NCBI GenBank assembly: GCA_050246995.1
Contig: JBFWVA010000011.1
Coordinates: 69,518-133,517, forward strand
From: SHVO01 sp050246995
GTDB taxonomy: Bacteria; Pseudomonadota; Alphaproteobacteria; Rhodospirillales; Rhodospirillaceae
Direction of reading: 5' to 3'
Length of the DNA stretch: 64,000 nt
This document shows positions 16,564 through 25,159 of the stretch, piece after piece. A model generated the notes under the pieces. It had not been told where the DNA came from, did no database searches, and worked only from the letters and a program-made list of their open reading frames with translations. The translations under genes and the position numbers were made by a program. Every line of letters starts with the position of its first letter. Position 1 is the first letter of the stretch.

Positions 16564-18930
16564 TCAGTCGTTCAACAGACGCGCGCGCACCAAGGCGCGT
16601 GCGGCGGCGATGATCGAATGCGTATCGATGCGGTAGTGCCGATACAGATCCTCCAGCGCGCCCGTTTGACCAAACTGTTCAACGCCGAGCGCGTGCGAGC
16701 GATTGCCGCGCACCGCGCCCAGCCAACCCAAGGTCGCAGGGTGAGCGTCCACCACGCTCACGATGCCCGCGTCGCGCGGCAGGATGGAAAACAGCCGTTC
16801 GATATGGGCGCGCGCGGCGGCATTGCCGCTCTCGCGGGCCCGCTGTGCGCCGGTCCACCCGGCATGCAAGCGGTCGGGCGAGGTAACGGCGAGCAGTCCG
16901 ATATCGCGCATCTCTTCGCCCATCAATCCGACCGCCGAAATGGCCTCAGGCGCCATCACGCCGGCATAGGCGACGATCACCGTGCAGTTTGGGCCGGGGG
17001 GGCGGAACCAATAGGCGCCGTCGGCGATGTCTTGTTTTTGCGCGGGCGTCAGTGTGCGGACCGGCTGCTCCATCGGGCGCGTGGAGAGCCGGAAATAGAC
17101 GGAACCGCCGGCCCCATCGGCCAGGCAGTTGCGCGGGTCCGGGGTGTTGTCTCCATGCCGTTGGAGATGCTCGAACGACCATGACATTAGCGCGGAGAGT
17201 TCATCGATGAAGGCCGGTTCGAAGGCGCTGAGGCCCGGCTGCGCCATGCCAATCAGCGGCGTTCCGATCGACTGGTGCGCCCCGCCTTCGCTCGCCAATG
17301 TGATCCCGGACGGCGTCGCCGCGAGGATGAAGCGGGCGTCCTGATAGCAGGCATAGTTCATGGCATCGAGGCCGCGCGAGATGAATGGGTCATATAGCGT
17401 GCCGATCGGGAAGAGCCGCTCGTTGTGAATGCTGTACGACAATCCAAAAGCCGAGAGCGCGATAAACAGGTTCGATTCCGCGATCCCGAGTTCCAGATGC
17501 TGTCCGGTGGGCGCAGCGGTCCAGTTATAAGTCGACGGGATCTTTTCCGCTTTGAAAGTGTCGCCGCGGTCGCTGTGCGCAAACAAGCCGCGCCGGTTCA
17601 CCCAGGCGCCGAGGTTCGTCGAGACGGTGACGTCGGGCGCGGTGGTCACGAGACGCGCAGCGAATTCATTCGATTGCCGGCCCAGTTCGTTCAGAAGCAG
17701 CCCAAAGCCTTGCTGCGTCGACATGGCCGACTTCACGGGAACGGTGATCGCGTCAGGGACGGGTATGGCCGGCGCCATGTACCGCCGCCTTCCGTTGCGC
17801 GTGAAGGGCACGTCCGCGAGGAACCGCTCAAGCTCCGGCGCCGGGGTCGCCATTCCCTCGAACTTGTCCCACTCATGACCGGGCCGCACATTCATGCCTG
17901 CGCGGAACGTGTCCAACTGCGCCGGTGTCATCAGGCCGGAATGATTGTCCTTATGGCCCGCGAGCGGCAAGCCAAAGCCCTTGATGGTGTAAGCGAAGAA
18001 GCACACCGGGCGGTCGTGGTCGATGGCGCCGAACGCATCGAGCAGGGTGCTCATGTCATGACCGGCAAGATTGGTCATCAGCGCCTGGAGTTCATCGTCG
18101 CTGCGGCTGTCGATGAGGCGCGACACCGCGCCCTGATCGCCGATGTCGTCCAGCAAGCGCTTGCGCCAGGCCGCGCCGCCTTGGAACACCAGAGCCGAAT
18201 AAAGCTGATTGGGGCAAGCATCGATCCAAGCGATGAGTTTATCGCCGCCCGGCTCCTTGGCGGCGGCCTGCAGACGCGCGCCATACTTCAGGATCACCAC
18301 GTCCCAGCCAAACTGCGTAAAGACGTGTTGCAGCGGTGACAGCAGGCCGTCGTGGGTGCAGGCGTCCAGGCTCTGGCGGTTGTAGTCGATGATCCACCAC
18401 ACATTCCGCAGGCCGTGTTTCCAACCCTCGATGAGTGCTTCGTAGATATTGCCTTCGTCCATTTCGGCGTCGCCGATCAGCGCGATCATGCGGCCGTCGG
18501 GTTCCTTCAGCCATCCATGGGAGCGCACGTAATCCTGCACGAGCGAGGAAAACAGCGTTTGCGCGACGCCGAGGCCGACCGACCCCGTCGAGAAGTCGAC
18601 GTCGTCGATATCCTTGGTGCGCGACGGATAGCTCTGCACGCCTTTGTATCCTCGGAACGCGTCCAGCTTTTCCCGCGTTTGCAGCCCGAAAAGATATTGG
18701 ATGGCGTGAAAAATGGGGCTCGCATGCGGCTTCACCGCCACGCGGTCCTGAGGGCGCAGCACATGGAAATACAGCGCCGTCATGATCGTCGCGAGCGACG
18801 CGGACGAAGCCTGGTGGCCGCCGACTTTTATGCCGTCATCGTTCGGGCGCAGATGATTGGCGTTGTGGATCGTCCAGCTCGCGAGCCACAGGATTTTCCG
18901 CTCGAGGTCGGACAGGATTTTCAAGTTCAT
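16564..18930 (-). CDS. AceE/transketolase-like thiamine-diphosphate enzyme (2-oxoacid dehydrogenase E1 type)
   Basis: A 788-residue protein resembling homodimeric E1 components such as AceE and the shorter alphaproteobacterial transketolase-like relatives. Motifs seen are GIKVGGHQASSASLATIMTA, VKPHASPIFHAIQYLFG, the thiamine-diphosphate motif around GDAEMDEGNIYEALIEGWKH and NRQSLDA, LELGIAESNLFIALSAFGLS and SEGGAHQSIGTPLIG. AceE proper is about 890 residues, so this is a shorter family member; the substrate could be pyruvate or another 2-oxoacid. No E2 or E3 gene is adjacent. A LysR gene is 111 bases upstream on the same strand and may control it. Confidence 0.85.
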   Translation of the reverse strand: MNLKILSDLERKILWLASWTIHNANHLRPNDDGIKVGGHQASSASLATIMTALYFHVLRPQDRVAVKPHASPIFHAIQYLFGLQTREKLDAFRGYKGVQSYPSRTKDIDDVDFSTGSVGLGVAQTLFSSLVQDYVRSHGWLKEPDGRMIALIGDAEMDEGNIYEALIEGWKHGLRNVWWIIDYNRQSLDACTHDGLLSPLQHVFTQFGWDVVILKYGARLQAAAKEPGGDKLIAWIDACPNQLYSALVFQGGAAWRKRLLDDIGDQGAVSRLIDSRSDDELQALMTNLAGHDMSTLLDAFGAIDHDRPVCFFAYTIKGFGLPLAGHKDNHSGLMTPAQLDTFRAGMNVRPGHEWDKFEGMATPAPELERFLADVPFTRNGRRRYMAPAIPVPDAITVPVKSAMSTQQGFGLLLNELGRQSNEFAARLVTTAPDVTVSTNLGAWVNRRGLFAHSDRGDTFKAEKIPSTYNWTAAPTGQHLELGIAESNLFIALSAFGLSYSIHNERLFPIGTLYDPFISRGLDAMNYACYQDARFILAATPSGITLASEGGAHQSIGTPLIGMAQPGLSAFEPAFIDELSALMSWSFEHLQRHGDNTPDPRNCLADGAGGSVYFRLSTRPMEQPVRTLTPAQKQDIADGAYWFRPPGPNCTVIVAYAGVMAPEAISAVGLMGEEMRDIGLLAVTSPDRLHAGWTGAQRARESGNAAARAHIERLFSILPRDAGIVSVVDAHPATLGWLGAVRGNRSHALGVEQFGQTGALEDLYRHYRIDTHSIIAAARALVRARLLND

Positions 18931-19041
18931 CTGCGCATCTCACAGTTTGGCGGCCGGACAGGTTTTATTTCCGGTCCGGCCATAACAATCAAATAATCCC
19001 TTTTTATCTCCCCCATACTATTTGGATTATCCATCGCCGGC

Positions 19042-19950
19042 CTAGAGGCCGCGCACCTTCGGGCGGATTTTCCGCATGTAATCCTTGGCGATCCGGACAA
19101 ATTCGTCGGCGGCGGCGGACAGGGGCGCGGTGGAGGGGGTTGCGAGGTAGTAGTCCACGCGGATCTCGCCGCCGGCGATCGGGTTGACCTGCAGCTTGCG
19201 CCGGTCGAGGCCGTTGTGGATGGCGGTATAGGGCAGCAGCGCCAGCCAATCGGTTTTCGAGACGAACTCAAGGATCCCCGACACGCTGTTCACCTCGATG
19301 ATGCGCGAGGCCACGATCTGACCTGTGCGCAGCGGCGTATCGAGACCGCTGCGCACCCCGTGATGGACCGACGGCACCACGAACTTCAGATCGGGCGTGT
19401 TGAGGCGCACGGCGGCCTGGGGCTTGAAGCCGAACGACTGCGAAGACACCACCACGAAGCGGTCCTGGTAGATATGCTTGAAATTGATAGTGGGATGATT
19501 CGGGATGTGGGCGACGAGCGCGAAATCGATCGATCCGCGCTCCAGCAGCGAAATCAGCGTGGCGCTGTAATCCTCGGACACGCGGATGTCCACGTTGGGA
19601 TACTTGGTCACATAGTCCGCCAGCACGTCGGCTAGCACCGATCGCCCGAGCGCGGGGGTGATGCCCGCGGAGACCGAACCCGTCACAAGGCCGGACAAGG
19701 CCTTCATCTCCCGTTCGACGCTGCTCACGTCCTCCATGATCTTGAGGGCGCGCAAGTAAAGCTGCTTTCCCGCCGGCGTGGGTTCGATGCCGCGCGGGTG
19801 CCGCTGGAAGAGTTGGACGTTCAATTCGCTCTCGAGCCCGGAGATCTGCACACTCAGTCCGGGCTGGGTGGAGTTGAGGCGCGTCGCGGCTTTTCCGATG
19901 CCGCCTTCTTCATAGACCACCATGAAGGCCTTCAGCTGCCGCAGATGCAT
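19042..19950 (-). CDS. LysR-family transcriptional regulator
   Basis: A 302-residue regulator with an N-terminal winged helix (HLRQLKAFMVVYEEGGIGKAATRLNSTQPGLSVQISGLE) and a periplasmic-binding-protein-like effector domain. The ATG at 19950 gives the usual LysR start MHLRQL; the upstream in-frame ATG at 19989 would place an AT-rich inverted repeat inside the coding region. It lies upstream of and in the same direction as the AceE-like gene, and likely regulates it. Confidence 0.9.
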   Translation of the reverse strand: MHLRQLKAFMVVYEEGGIGKAATRLNSTQPGLSVQISGLESELNVQLFQRHPRGIEPTPAGKQLYLRALKIMEDVSSVEREMKALSGLVTGSVSAGITPALGRSVLADVLADYVTKYPNVDIRVSEDYSATLISLLERGSIDFALVAHIPNHPTINFKHIYQDRFVVVSSQSFGFKPQAAVRLNTPDLKFVVPSVHHGVRSGLDTPLRTGQIVASRIIEVNSVSGILEFVSKTDWLALLPYTAIHNGLDRRKLQVNPIAGGEIRVDYYLATPSTAPLSAAADEFVRIAKDYMRKIRPKVRGL

Positions 19951-19964
19951 GCGCCGCCACCCAT

Positions 19965-20000
19965 AATAATAAGATATGACTTTCATCATATGTCATTATT
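19965..20000. promoter_or_regulatory. AT-rich inverted repeat at the LysR gene promoter
   Basis: AATAATaagATATG (19965-19978) and CATATgtcATTATT (19987-20000) form an interrupted inverted repeat with 11 of 14 positions paired and an eight-base spacer. It lies 15-50 bases before the chosen LysR start and stands out as AT-rich in GC-rich DNA. It is a candidate autoregulatory operator. Confidence 0.4.
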
Positions 20001-20108
20001 TGCGCCTTAGCATCGTCGTGTCTGGGCATGTTCTGAAAAGTTTACGTGATATACAGTCACTAATTACCGATTCTCATTAGTCGGCTTCGCCCACTGGATC
20101 CTCTTATA

Positions 20109-21869
20109 ATGTCCGGCGCTCCCCATTCTCCGCGAGATCAGGCGCCCGTCACGTCCTCCGGCATCACACATTCCGCGCCCGCGATTGCGTGGGCGTCCCA
20201 CGTGCGTACGGTCCGGATCACCTCCGGCCTCGTGATGCTCTATTATGTTGTTGTCCATCTCACCAACCACGCCTTGGGGAATATTTCGCTAGATCTCATG
20301 GAATCGGCTCAGCCGTGGACTGTCGAGTTCTTTCGCACAGACATCGGCACGGTCATTCTCGGCGGCGCGGCGCTGACTCATTTCACGCTTGCCTTGTGGG
20401 CGGTCTATCTCAGGCGCCGCTTTTCGATGCCGGCATGGGAGGCGGTGCAGATCATCCTCGGATTCACGATCCCGCTCCTGCTCATCAAGCACATCGTTGC
20501 CGCACGTTTGGCGCGCGACATCTTCGGTGCTGAATCCGGGTATTCCTACGTGATCTGGGGCATGCAGGAGAATCCTTGGAACTATGTCCTGCAATCGGCG
20601 CTGCTGATTGTCGCGTGGGCGCACGGCTGCATGGGAATTCACTACTGGCTTCGTTTTCGAGCTTGGTACCCGAAAGTCTCGCACATCCTTGCGTTCGTCG
20701 CGCTCGTACTTCCGCTCATGGCGCTGAACGGCTTTCTGCAGGCTGTGCGTGAGGTGGATAGGCTCGATCTAAACCCGCGATATGCCCGCGCGTTTCGCGC
20801 CAACGCTGCCGTTGTCGGCGATGATGGCGTGACGCGTTTAGCGAAACTGGAAATGGACCTTTTCCTTACGCTTGGCGCGATTGCCGTCGGCCTCCTATGC
20901 TTCCGCGTTTTACGCCGCCTGTTCGACCGGTACCGAGGCATCATCCAAGTCACGTTCCCGGGTGGGCAGACCGCCTCTATCAGGCCAGGCCCCACCGTGC
21001 TCGAGATCAGCCGTGCGATGGGCCTGCCGCACGCCAGTGTCTGCGGCGGCCGTGCGCGCTGCAGCACCTGCCGTGTTCGTATCGGCGGGGGACTTGAGAT
21101 ATTGCAGCCGCCGGCCGCGACGGAAGCCCGCGTGCTCGACAGAATGGGCGCTGCGCCCAACGTCCGGCTGGCGTGCCAGATCAGGCCTACCGCGGATATC
21201 GAGGTTACGCCGCTGTTTCCTGTCCCGCCAGATCTCGAGGAGGTCCGCCACCCCGTCGACTATCACCACGGACGCGAGGTGGAGATCGCGGTCATGTTTG
21301 TCGACTTGCGGGGATTTACAGCCGCATCGGAGCACCAACTTCCTTACGACACCGTGTTCCTCCTCAATCGCTACTTTAAGGAAATGGGCACAGCGATCCA
21401 GGAGGCCGGAGGGCACATTGATAAGTTCATGGGCGACGGCATCATGGCTCTCTTCGCGCTGGAGCATGACATCGTGCGCGGCACGACCAATGCGTTACGC
21501 GCCGCGCACGAGATGGGGCGGCGCCTACGGTTCCTAAACGCGGAACTGAGCCACGATCTCAAGGAGCCATTGAAGATTGGCATCGGTATCCACGCGGGTC
21601 TCGCAATCGTAGGTAAAGTTGGCTGGGGTAATGCAAGGGCCCTGACCGCGATTGGAGATACAGTAAATACTGCTAGCCGTATCGAAGGGCTCAGCAAGCG
21701 TTTCAATTGCGAACTCGTCGTTTCGTCCGAGGTGGCCCGGATCGTCGGCACGCGTTTTGACGGCTGCCGGCGAGAGGAGGTCGACGTTCGCGGCCGGAAA
21801 ACCAAGATCGAGGTTATTCTTATCGCGCAGGCGGATAGTCTTCAGATCTCTGGGGATATCCTGGCCTGA
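20109..21869 (+). CDS. Membrane haem-type anchor - [2Fe-2S] - class III adenylate/guanylate cyclase
   Basis: A 586-residue protein in three parts. Residues about 30-280 hold six helices with several histidines inside or near them (HLTNHALG, ALTHFTLALW, LLIKHIVA, WAHGCMGIHYW). This layout resembles the dihaem-b succinate dehydrogenase-like anchor of CyaC from Sinorhizobium meliloti. Residues about 295-375 form a plant-type ferredoxin domain with C312, C318, C321 and C356. Residues about 390-575 are a class III cyclase with metal aspartates D399 (FVDLRGFT) and D443 (KFMGDGIMALF), and ALTAIGDTVNTASRIE. The Lys and Asp-Thr specificity positions favour ATP. It probably senses quinone or redox state and makes cAMP. 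Confidence 0.9.
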   Translation: MSGAPHSPRDQAPVTSSGITHSAPAIAWASHVRTVRITSGLVMLYYVVVHLTNHALGNISLDLMESAQPWTVEFFRTDIGTVILGGAALTHFTLALWAVYLRRRFSMPAWEAVQIILGFTIPLLLIKHIVAARLARDIFGAESGYSYVIWGMQENPWNYVLQSALLIVAWAHGCMGIHYWLRFRAWYPKVSHILAFVALVLPLMALNGFLQAVREVDRLDLNPRYARAFRANAAVVGDDGVTRLAKLEMDLFLTLGAIAVGLLCFRVLRRLFDRYRGIIQVTFPGGQTASIRPGPTVLEISRAMGLPHASVCGGRARCSTCRVRIGGGLEILQPPAATEARVLDRMGAAPNVRLACQIRPTADIEVTPLFPVPPDLEEVRHPVDYHHGREVEIAVMFVDLRGFTAASEHQLPYDTVFLLNRYFKEMGTAIQEAGGHIDKFMGDGIMALFALEHDIVRGTTNALRAAHEMGRRLRFLNAELSHDLKEPLKIGIGIHAGLAIVGKVGWGNARALTAIGDTVNTASRIEGLSKRFNCELVVSSEVARIVGTRFDGCRREEVDVRGRKTKIEVILIAQADSLQISGDILA

Positions 21870-22020
21870 ATACGCGTCCACTCATCTCTTAATAAAGGGC
21901 GGCGTCGGTGATCCGCGCGGCAATTTGCCGCGTACAACCTTTGGTGTTGCTAAAACCAGAAACGGTTGGTAGAGAGGTTCATATAAAATAACTCGTAATA
22001 GTTGTTGTCCGGGGATTTTT

Positions 22021-22905
22021 ATGAAGCACGTGCAGCCGTCCATGGCCGCGTTGGCGCTCGGGGTGGTCCTGGTTTCCACCGATCCCGCCTGGGCGGCGGA
22101 TTTTTTTGAAAGCGGCAAGCTTCTGGCGACCAGCGGGGTAAGCCAGGTTGAAGGCGCTGGTGGCGGCGGCCTCGCGCCTTGGGCGTTGATCACTGGCTAT
22201 GGAACGCGCGACGCCATCGGCGCGAACGCGCATTACACTCTCGTCAATCTTCCCAATTACACACTGCATTCGGGTGGAGTGGCCCTTGGCCTCTATGACC
22301 GCGTCGAACTGTCGTACGCCCGTCACTGGTTCGATACCGGCGCCACCGGCGCGGCTCTTGGATTAGGCGCCGGCTTCACCTTCCATCAGAATATCTTCGG
22401 CGCGAAAGTGAAGGTTTTGGGCGACGCCGTCTACGATCAGGATACGGCGCTTCCCCAAATTGCTGTTGGCGCACAATACAAAAAAAACGACCGCGCCGCG
22501 GTCATATCGCTGGTGGGTGGACGCGGCGACGATGGTATCGACTTCTACGTCGCGGCGACCAAGGTCTTCCTGGCGCAAAGCGTGCTGGTGAATGGGGCCG
22601 TGCGTATGACCAAGGCCAATCAGTTCGGGATTCTCGGGTTCGGCGGCGATCGCAAGAATAGCTACAGCGTCCAGTTCGAGGGATCTGCCGCTTACCTTGT
22701 GACCCGCAAGATCGCGATTGGCGCTGAAGCGCGCACGAAGCCGAACAATCTCGGCTTCGCCAAAGAGAACGACGCCTGGGACGTTTTCGGTGCGTACTTC
22801 CTCAACAAGAACGCCTCGCTCACGCTCGCCTATGTCGACCTCGGCAGCATTGCGACCCAGGCCGGACAACGCGGCTTCTATTTGTCCCTTCAAGTCGGCT
22901 TTTAG
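22021..22905 (+). CDS. DUF3034-family outer-membrane protein
   Basis: A 294-residue protein with a signal peptide ending near AWAA, then GKLLATSGVSQVEGAGGGGLAPWALITGYGT, a strong DUF3034 signature. The rest alternates hydrophobic and polar residues, with aromatic strand ends and a terminal Phe (LSLQVGF), as expected for an outer-membrane beta-barrel. It starts 151 bases after the cyclase gene and is followed after 18 bases by a truncated haemoglobin gene and then a cupredoxin gene, so these form one operon. The function of the family is not known. Confidence 0.85.
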   Translation: MKHVQPSMAALALGVVLVSTDPAWAADFFESGKLLATSGVSQVEGAGGGGLAPWALITGYGTRDAIGANAHYTLVNLPNYTLHSGGVALGLYDRVELSYARHWFDTGATGAALGLGAGFTFHQNIFGAKVKVLGDAVYDQDTALPQIAVGAQYKKNDRAAVISLVGGRGDDGIDFYVAATKVFLAQSVLVNGAVRMTKANQFGILGFGGDRKNSYSVQFEGSAAYLVTRKIAIGAEARTKPNNLGFAKENDAWDVFGAYFLNKNASLTLAYVDLGSIATQAGQRGFYLSLQVGF

Positions 22906-22923
22906 AGAAGGAGCGTATTAGCC

Positions 22924-23364
22924 ATGGCCATCAAAATATTCGTGCGCGCCCTCGCATGCGCTGCGCTCACGTTCTTGATCGCGAACGCGCCGCCGGCGCG
23001 GGCCGCTGACGATTCCCTGTTTCAAGGTCTCGGCGGGCGCGAAGGTATAACGCGGATCTCCAACCTCGCGATCGACCTATCTCTGGAAGATCCGCGCACC
23101 GCATCCACCTTCGCGGACATCAATGTTTCGCGCGTTAAACGCCTTCTGGTCGATCAGCTCTGCGCGCTGTCGGGCGGCCCGTGCAAATACGAAGGCCGTA
23201 GCATGAAAGAATCTCACGCCACCACAGGCCTAACGAATCTTCACTTCAATTTGTTGGTGGAAGATCTGCAGATTGCGATGGACCGCGAGGGCGTTCCATT
23301 TCACACTCAGAATCGGTTGCTGGCGATACTTGCGTCGATGCAGCGCGATGTCGTCACGAAATAG
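22924..23364 (+). CDS. Exported group I truncated haemoglobin
   Basis: A 146-residue protein with a cleavable signal peptide (ALTFLIANAPPARAAD), unusual for truncated haemoglobins because most are cytoplasmic. The globin part has SLFQGLGGREGITRISNLAID, LCALSGGPCKYEGRSMKESH with the likely proximal His in MKESH, and HFNLLVEDLQIAMDREGVP. It would be periplasmic, binding O2, NO or an electron partner. It sits 18 bases after the DUF3034 gene and 37 bases before the cupredoxin gene. Confidence 0.88.
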   Translation: MAIKIFVRALACAALTFLIANAPPARAADDSLFQGLGGREGITRISNLAIDLSLEDPRTASTFADINVSRVKRLLVDQLCALSGGPCKYEGRSMKESHATTGLTNLHFNLLVEDLQIAMDREGVPFHTQNRLLAILASMQRDVVTK

Positions 23365-23401
23365 GACGTCCCTGCCTTAACGGCTCTACTCGTCTTTTAA
23401 A

Positions 23402-23734
23402 ATGACAAGCTCATTTGTTTTCGGTGTTCTTGCGCTTTCTGCTGCGGCCTATATTGCAGGCAGCCCCGCCGGCGCGGCCGAAACCACCACCATCTTGCAG
23501 AAGGGCAAAGCGTTTTCTCAATCCGAAATTACCATCAATCAGGGCGATTCCGTTGAATTCAGGAATGATGACGATACTGCGCACAACGTCCTTTCGTTTA
23601 CGCCGGGCTACGAATTCGATTTAAAGGTTCAGCGGCCTGGGGAGAAAAAAGCGGTTACCTTTGACAAGCCGGGCCAAGCCGAAATTGGCTGTGATATCCA
23701 TCCCAAGATGAAACTCATCGTCAACATAAAGTGA
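23402..23734 (+). CDS. Periplasmic cupredoxin (plastocyanin/amicyanin-like)
   Basis: A 110-residue exported type 1 copper protein. After the signal peptide (SPAGAAE), the domain shows ITINQGDSVEFRNDDDTAHNV with the first His ligand and IGCDIHPKMKLIVNI with Cys, His and Met ligands. It should carry single electrons in the periplasm. It is the third gene of the DUF3034-haemoglobin-cupredoxin operon and may exchange electrons with the haemoglobin; that link is inferred from position. Confidence 0.88.
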   Translation: MTSSFVFGVLALSAAAYIAGSPAGAAETTTILQKGKAFSQSEITINQGDSVEFRNDDDTAHNVLSFTPGYEFDLKVQRPGEKKAVTFDKPGQAEIGCDIHPKMKLIVNIK

Positions 23735-23912
23735 CGGTACACGCCGCGTTACGACATCCTTGACCCGCGGATGGCAGCCGGCGCCTCTCCACCATACTCC
23801 GCTTGCCGCCGTCGTCGTACGTATTTCGCGGTGTCTGCTCTTTGTCTCGCGTAAAACTTCGGGTTTGAGGAATGTCATATTGCGGCCCGTTCTAGCCTGG
23901 AAATGCTTGCTG

Positions 23913-25043
23913 ATGACGCCGGATTCTGCCGATCTTACGACCCGCCCGCCGGCCTTTGTCCACAGTCCGCTCCTGAATGGGCTGGATGACGCGCAGATCG
24001 ACGTGTTGCGCGCCGCATGCCTTGAGCGCGATTACGCGGCCGGCGACGTCATCCTCGCGGCGGGCACCATCAGCACGGGTGTGCAGTTCATCGAAAACGG
24101 CGCGGCCGAGGTGCTTGCGGTTAGCGCGCAAGGTGGCCGGCCGGTTCCAATTGCGACTCTCGGCCCGGGGCAGGCGTACGGCGAGCTTTCAGCCCTGACC
24201 GGTGGGCCGGCGATCTCGACAGTGCGCGCGGCCGCGACGCCGACGCGCATACAGACCTTGCTTCTGGGGCGTCTCGAAGCCTTGTCCGGCGGGCACGCTA
24301 TCAGCAATGTCCTCATGCGCAATATCATTCGCGTGAACCAGCAGCGCCTGTCGACCGTGAACACCAATTATGCGAAGCAGCTCGAGGAGACGCTGGAGCT
24401 GCTGGCTCTGCGCACGTCATCGACGCGCGTGTTCATCCTCGTGCTCACGCTGATGAGCATCGCGCTGCTCGTGAATTACTTCCTCGCGCGCACGCCGGGC
24501 ATCGATGTCTATTCGCCTCAATTCGCCTGGTCGATGCTGGTCACCCTGGTCTTGCCGAGTTTTATCCTCGCCTGGCGCGAGAAGCTGCCGCTCAGAACCT
24601 TCGGGATCACGACGAAGAACCTGGGCCGCGATCTGGCCTGGAGTTCCGCGATAACGCTTGGCGTGATCGTGATCGCGGTCGTCGGGCTGCTCGTGGCTGG
24701 TTATCCCGTCGCGGAAAAGCTTAGTCTGAAATATGTGATCGAATATGGCCCATCTTATATGGTGCACAGCTTCTTTCAGGAGATCATCGGGCGGGGCTTG
24801 ATGCTCGGGATGATGCTGCGCATCTTCGACAGCCGGACCTGGGGCCAACGTCAGATCTCGAACGTCGCAGTCAGTCTGATGTTCGCGCTGATGCACATCC
24901 ATTTCGGGCTTGTGACGGTCGCTGTCACCGGCGTCTTCAGTCTGTTGCTCGGCACTTATTATATGGTCTACCGCAACGTGGCGGGCCCCACGTTGATCCA
25001 CATCGTGCTCGGCCTCGCGGCCTTCATGTTGGGGTTGATCTAG
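23913..25043 (+). CDS. Cyclic-nucleotide-binding domain fused to a CPBP (CAAX-protease-like) membrane domain
   Basis: A 376-residue protein. Residues about 12-125 form a CRP-type cyclic-nucleotide-binding domain (DYAAGDVILAAGT, VQFIENGAAEVL, GPGQAYGELSALTGGPAIST, where the GELS/R-region contacts the nucleotide in relatives). A linker follows, then about seven helices of the CPBP/ABI family. CPBP motif 1 reads Q289-E290-IIG-R294 instead of EExxxR, motif 2 is F324xxxH328, and the third motif is H363xxxG instead of HxxxN/D. Two expected catalytic positions are therefore changed, so it may be a pseudoprotease. The ATG at 23913 is chosen because an in-frame TTG at 23760 adds unrelated sequence. 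Lying downstream of a cyclase operon, it is a candidate cAMP effector. Confidence 0.85.
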   Translation: MTPDSADLTTRPPAFVHSPLLNGLDDAQIDVLRAACLERDYAAGDVILAAGTISTGVQFIENGAAEVLAVSAQGGRPVPIATLGPGQAYGELSALTGGPAISTVRAAATPTRIQTLLLGRLEALSGGHAISNVLMRNIIRVNQQRLSTVNTNYAKQLEETLELLALRTSSTRVFILVLTLMSIALLVNYFLARTPGIDVYSPQFAWSMLVTLVLPSFILAWREKLPLRTFGITTKNLGRDLAWSSAITLGVIVIAVVGLLVAGYPVAEKLSLKYVIEYGPSYMVHSFFQEIIGRGLMLGMMLRIFDSRTWGQRQISNVAVSLMFALMHIHFGLVTVAVTGVFSLLLGTYYMVYRNVAGPTLIHIVLGLAAFMLGLI

Positions 25044-25159
25044 ACGAGCCAAAAGCGGATCGCGGCGGAGACCGTGATCATGGCCGCGACGCTGGCGGCC
25101 CAGATCAGGGCGAACCATGCGACGCATGACCATGTTGACTGCGCCTTAGTGGTAGCCAT
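25040..25159 (-). CDS. Small third subunit of the CydAB/CioAB oxidase (DUF2474-like)
   Basis: A 39-residue single-helix protein. After MATTKAQSTWSCVAW comes the helix FALIWAASVAAMITVSAAI and a basic end (RFWLV). The ATG (25157-25159) overlaps the cydB 3' end by 14 bases, showing coupling. Small proteins with an aromatic-rich single helix (CydX or DUF2474 type) follow cydB in many bacteria and stabilise the oxidase. Its stop overlaps by four bases the convergent stop of the CPBP gene. Confidence 0.7.
   Translation of the reverse strand: MATTKAQSTWSCVAWFALIWAASVAAMITVSAAIRFWLV

Noticed and set aside
20045..20060. CRP site upstream of the cyclase gene (GTGA-N7-TCAC)
   Set aside because: The spacing is seven bases instead of the six expected between GTGA and TCAC, so it is not a standard CRP site.
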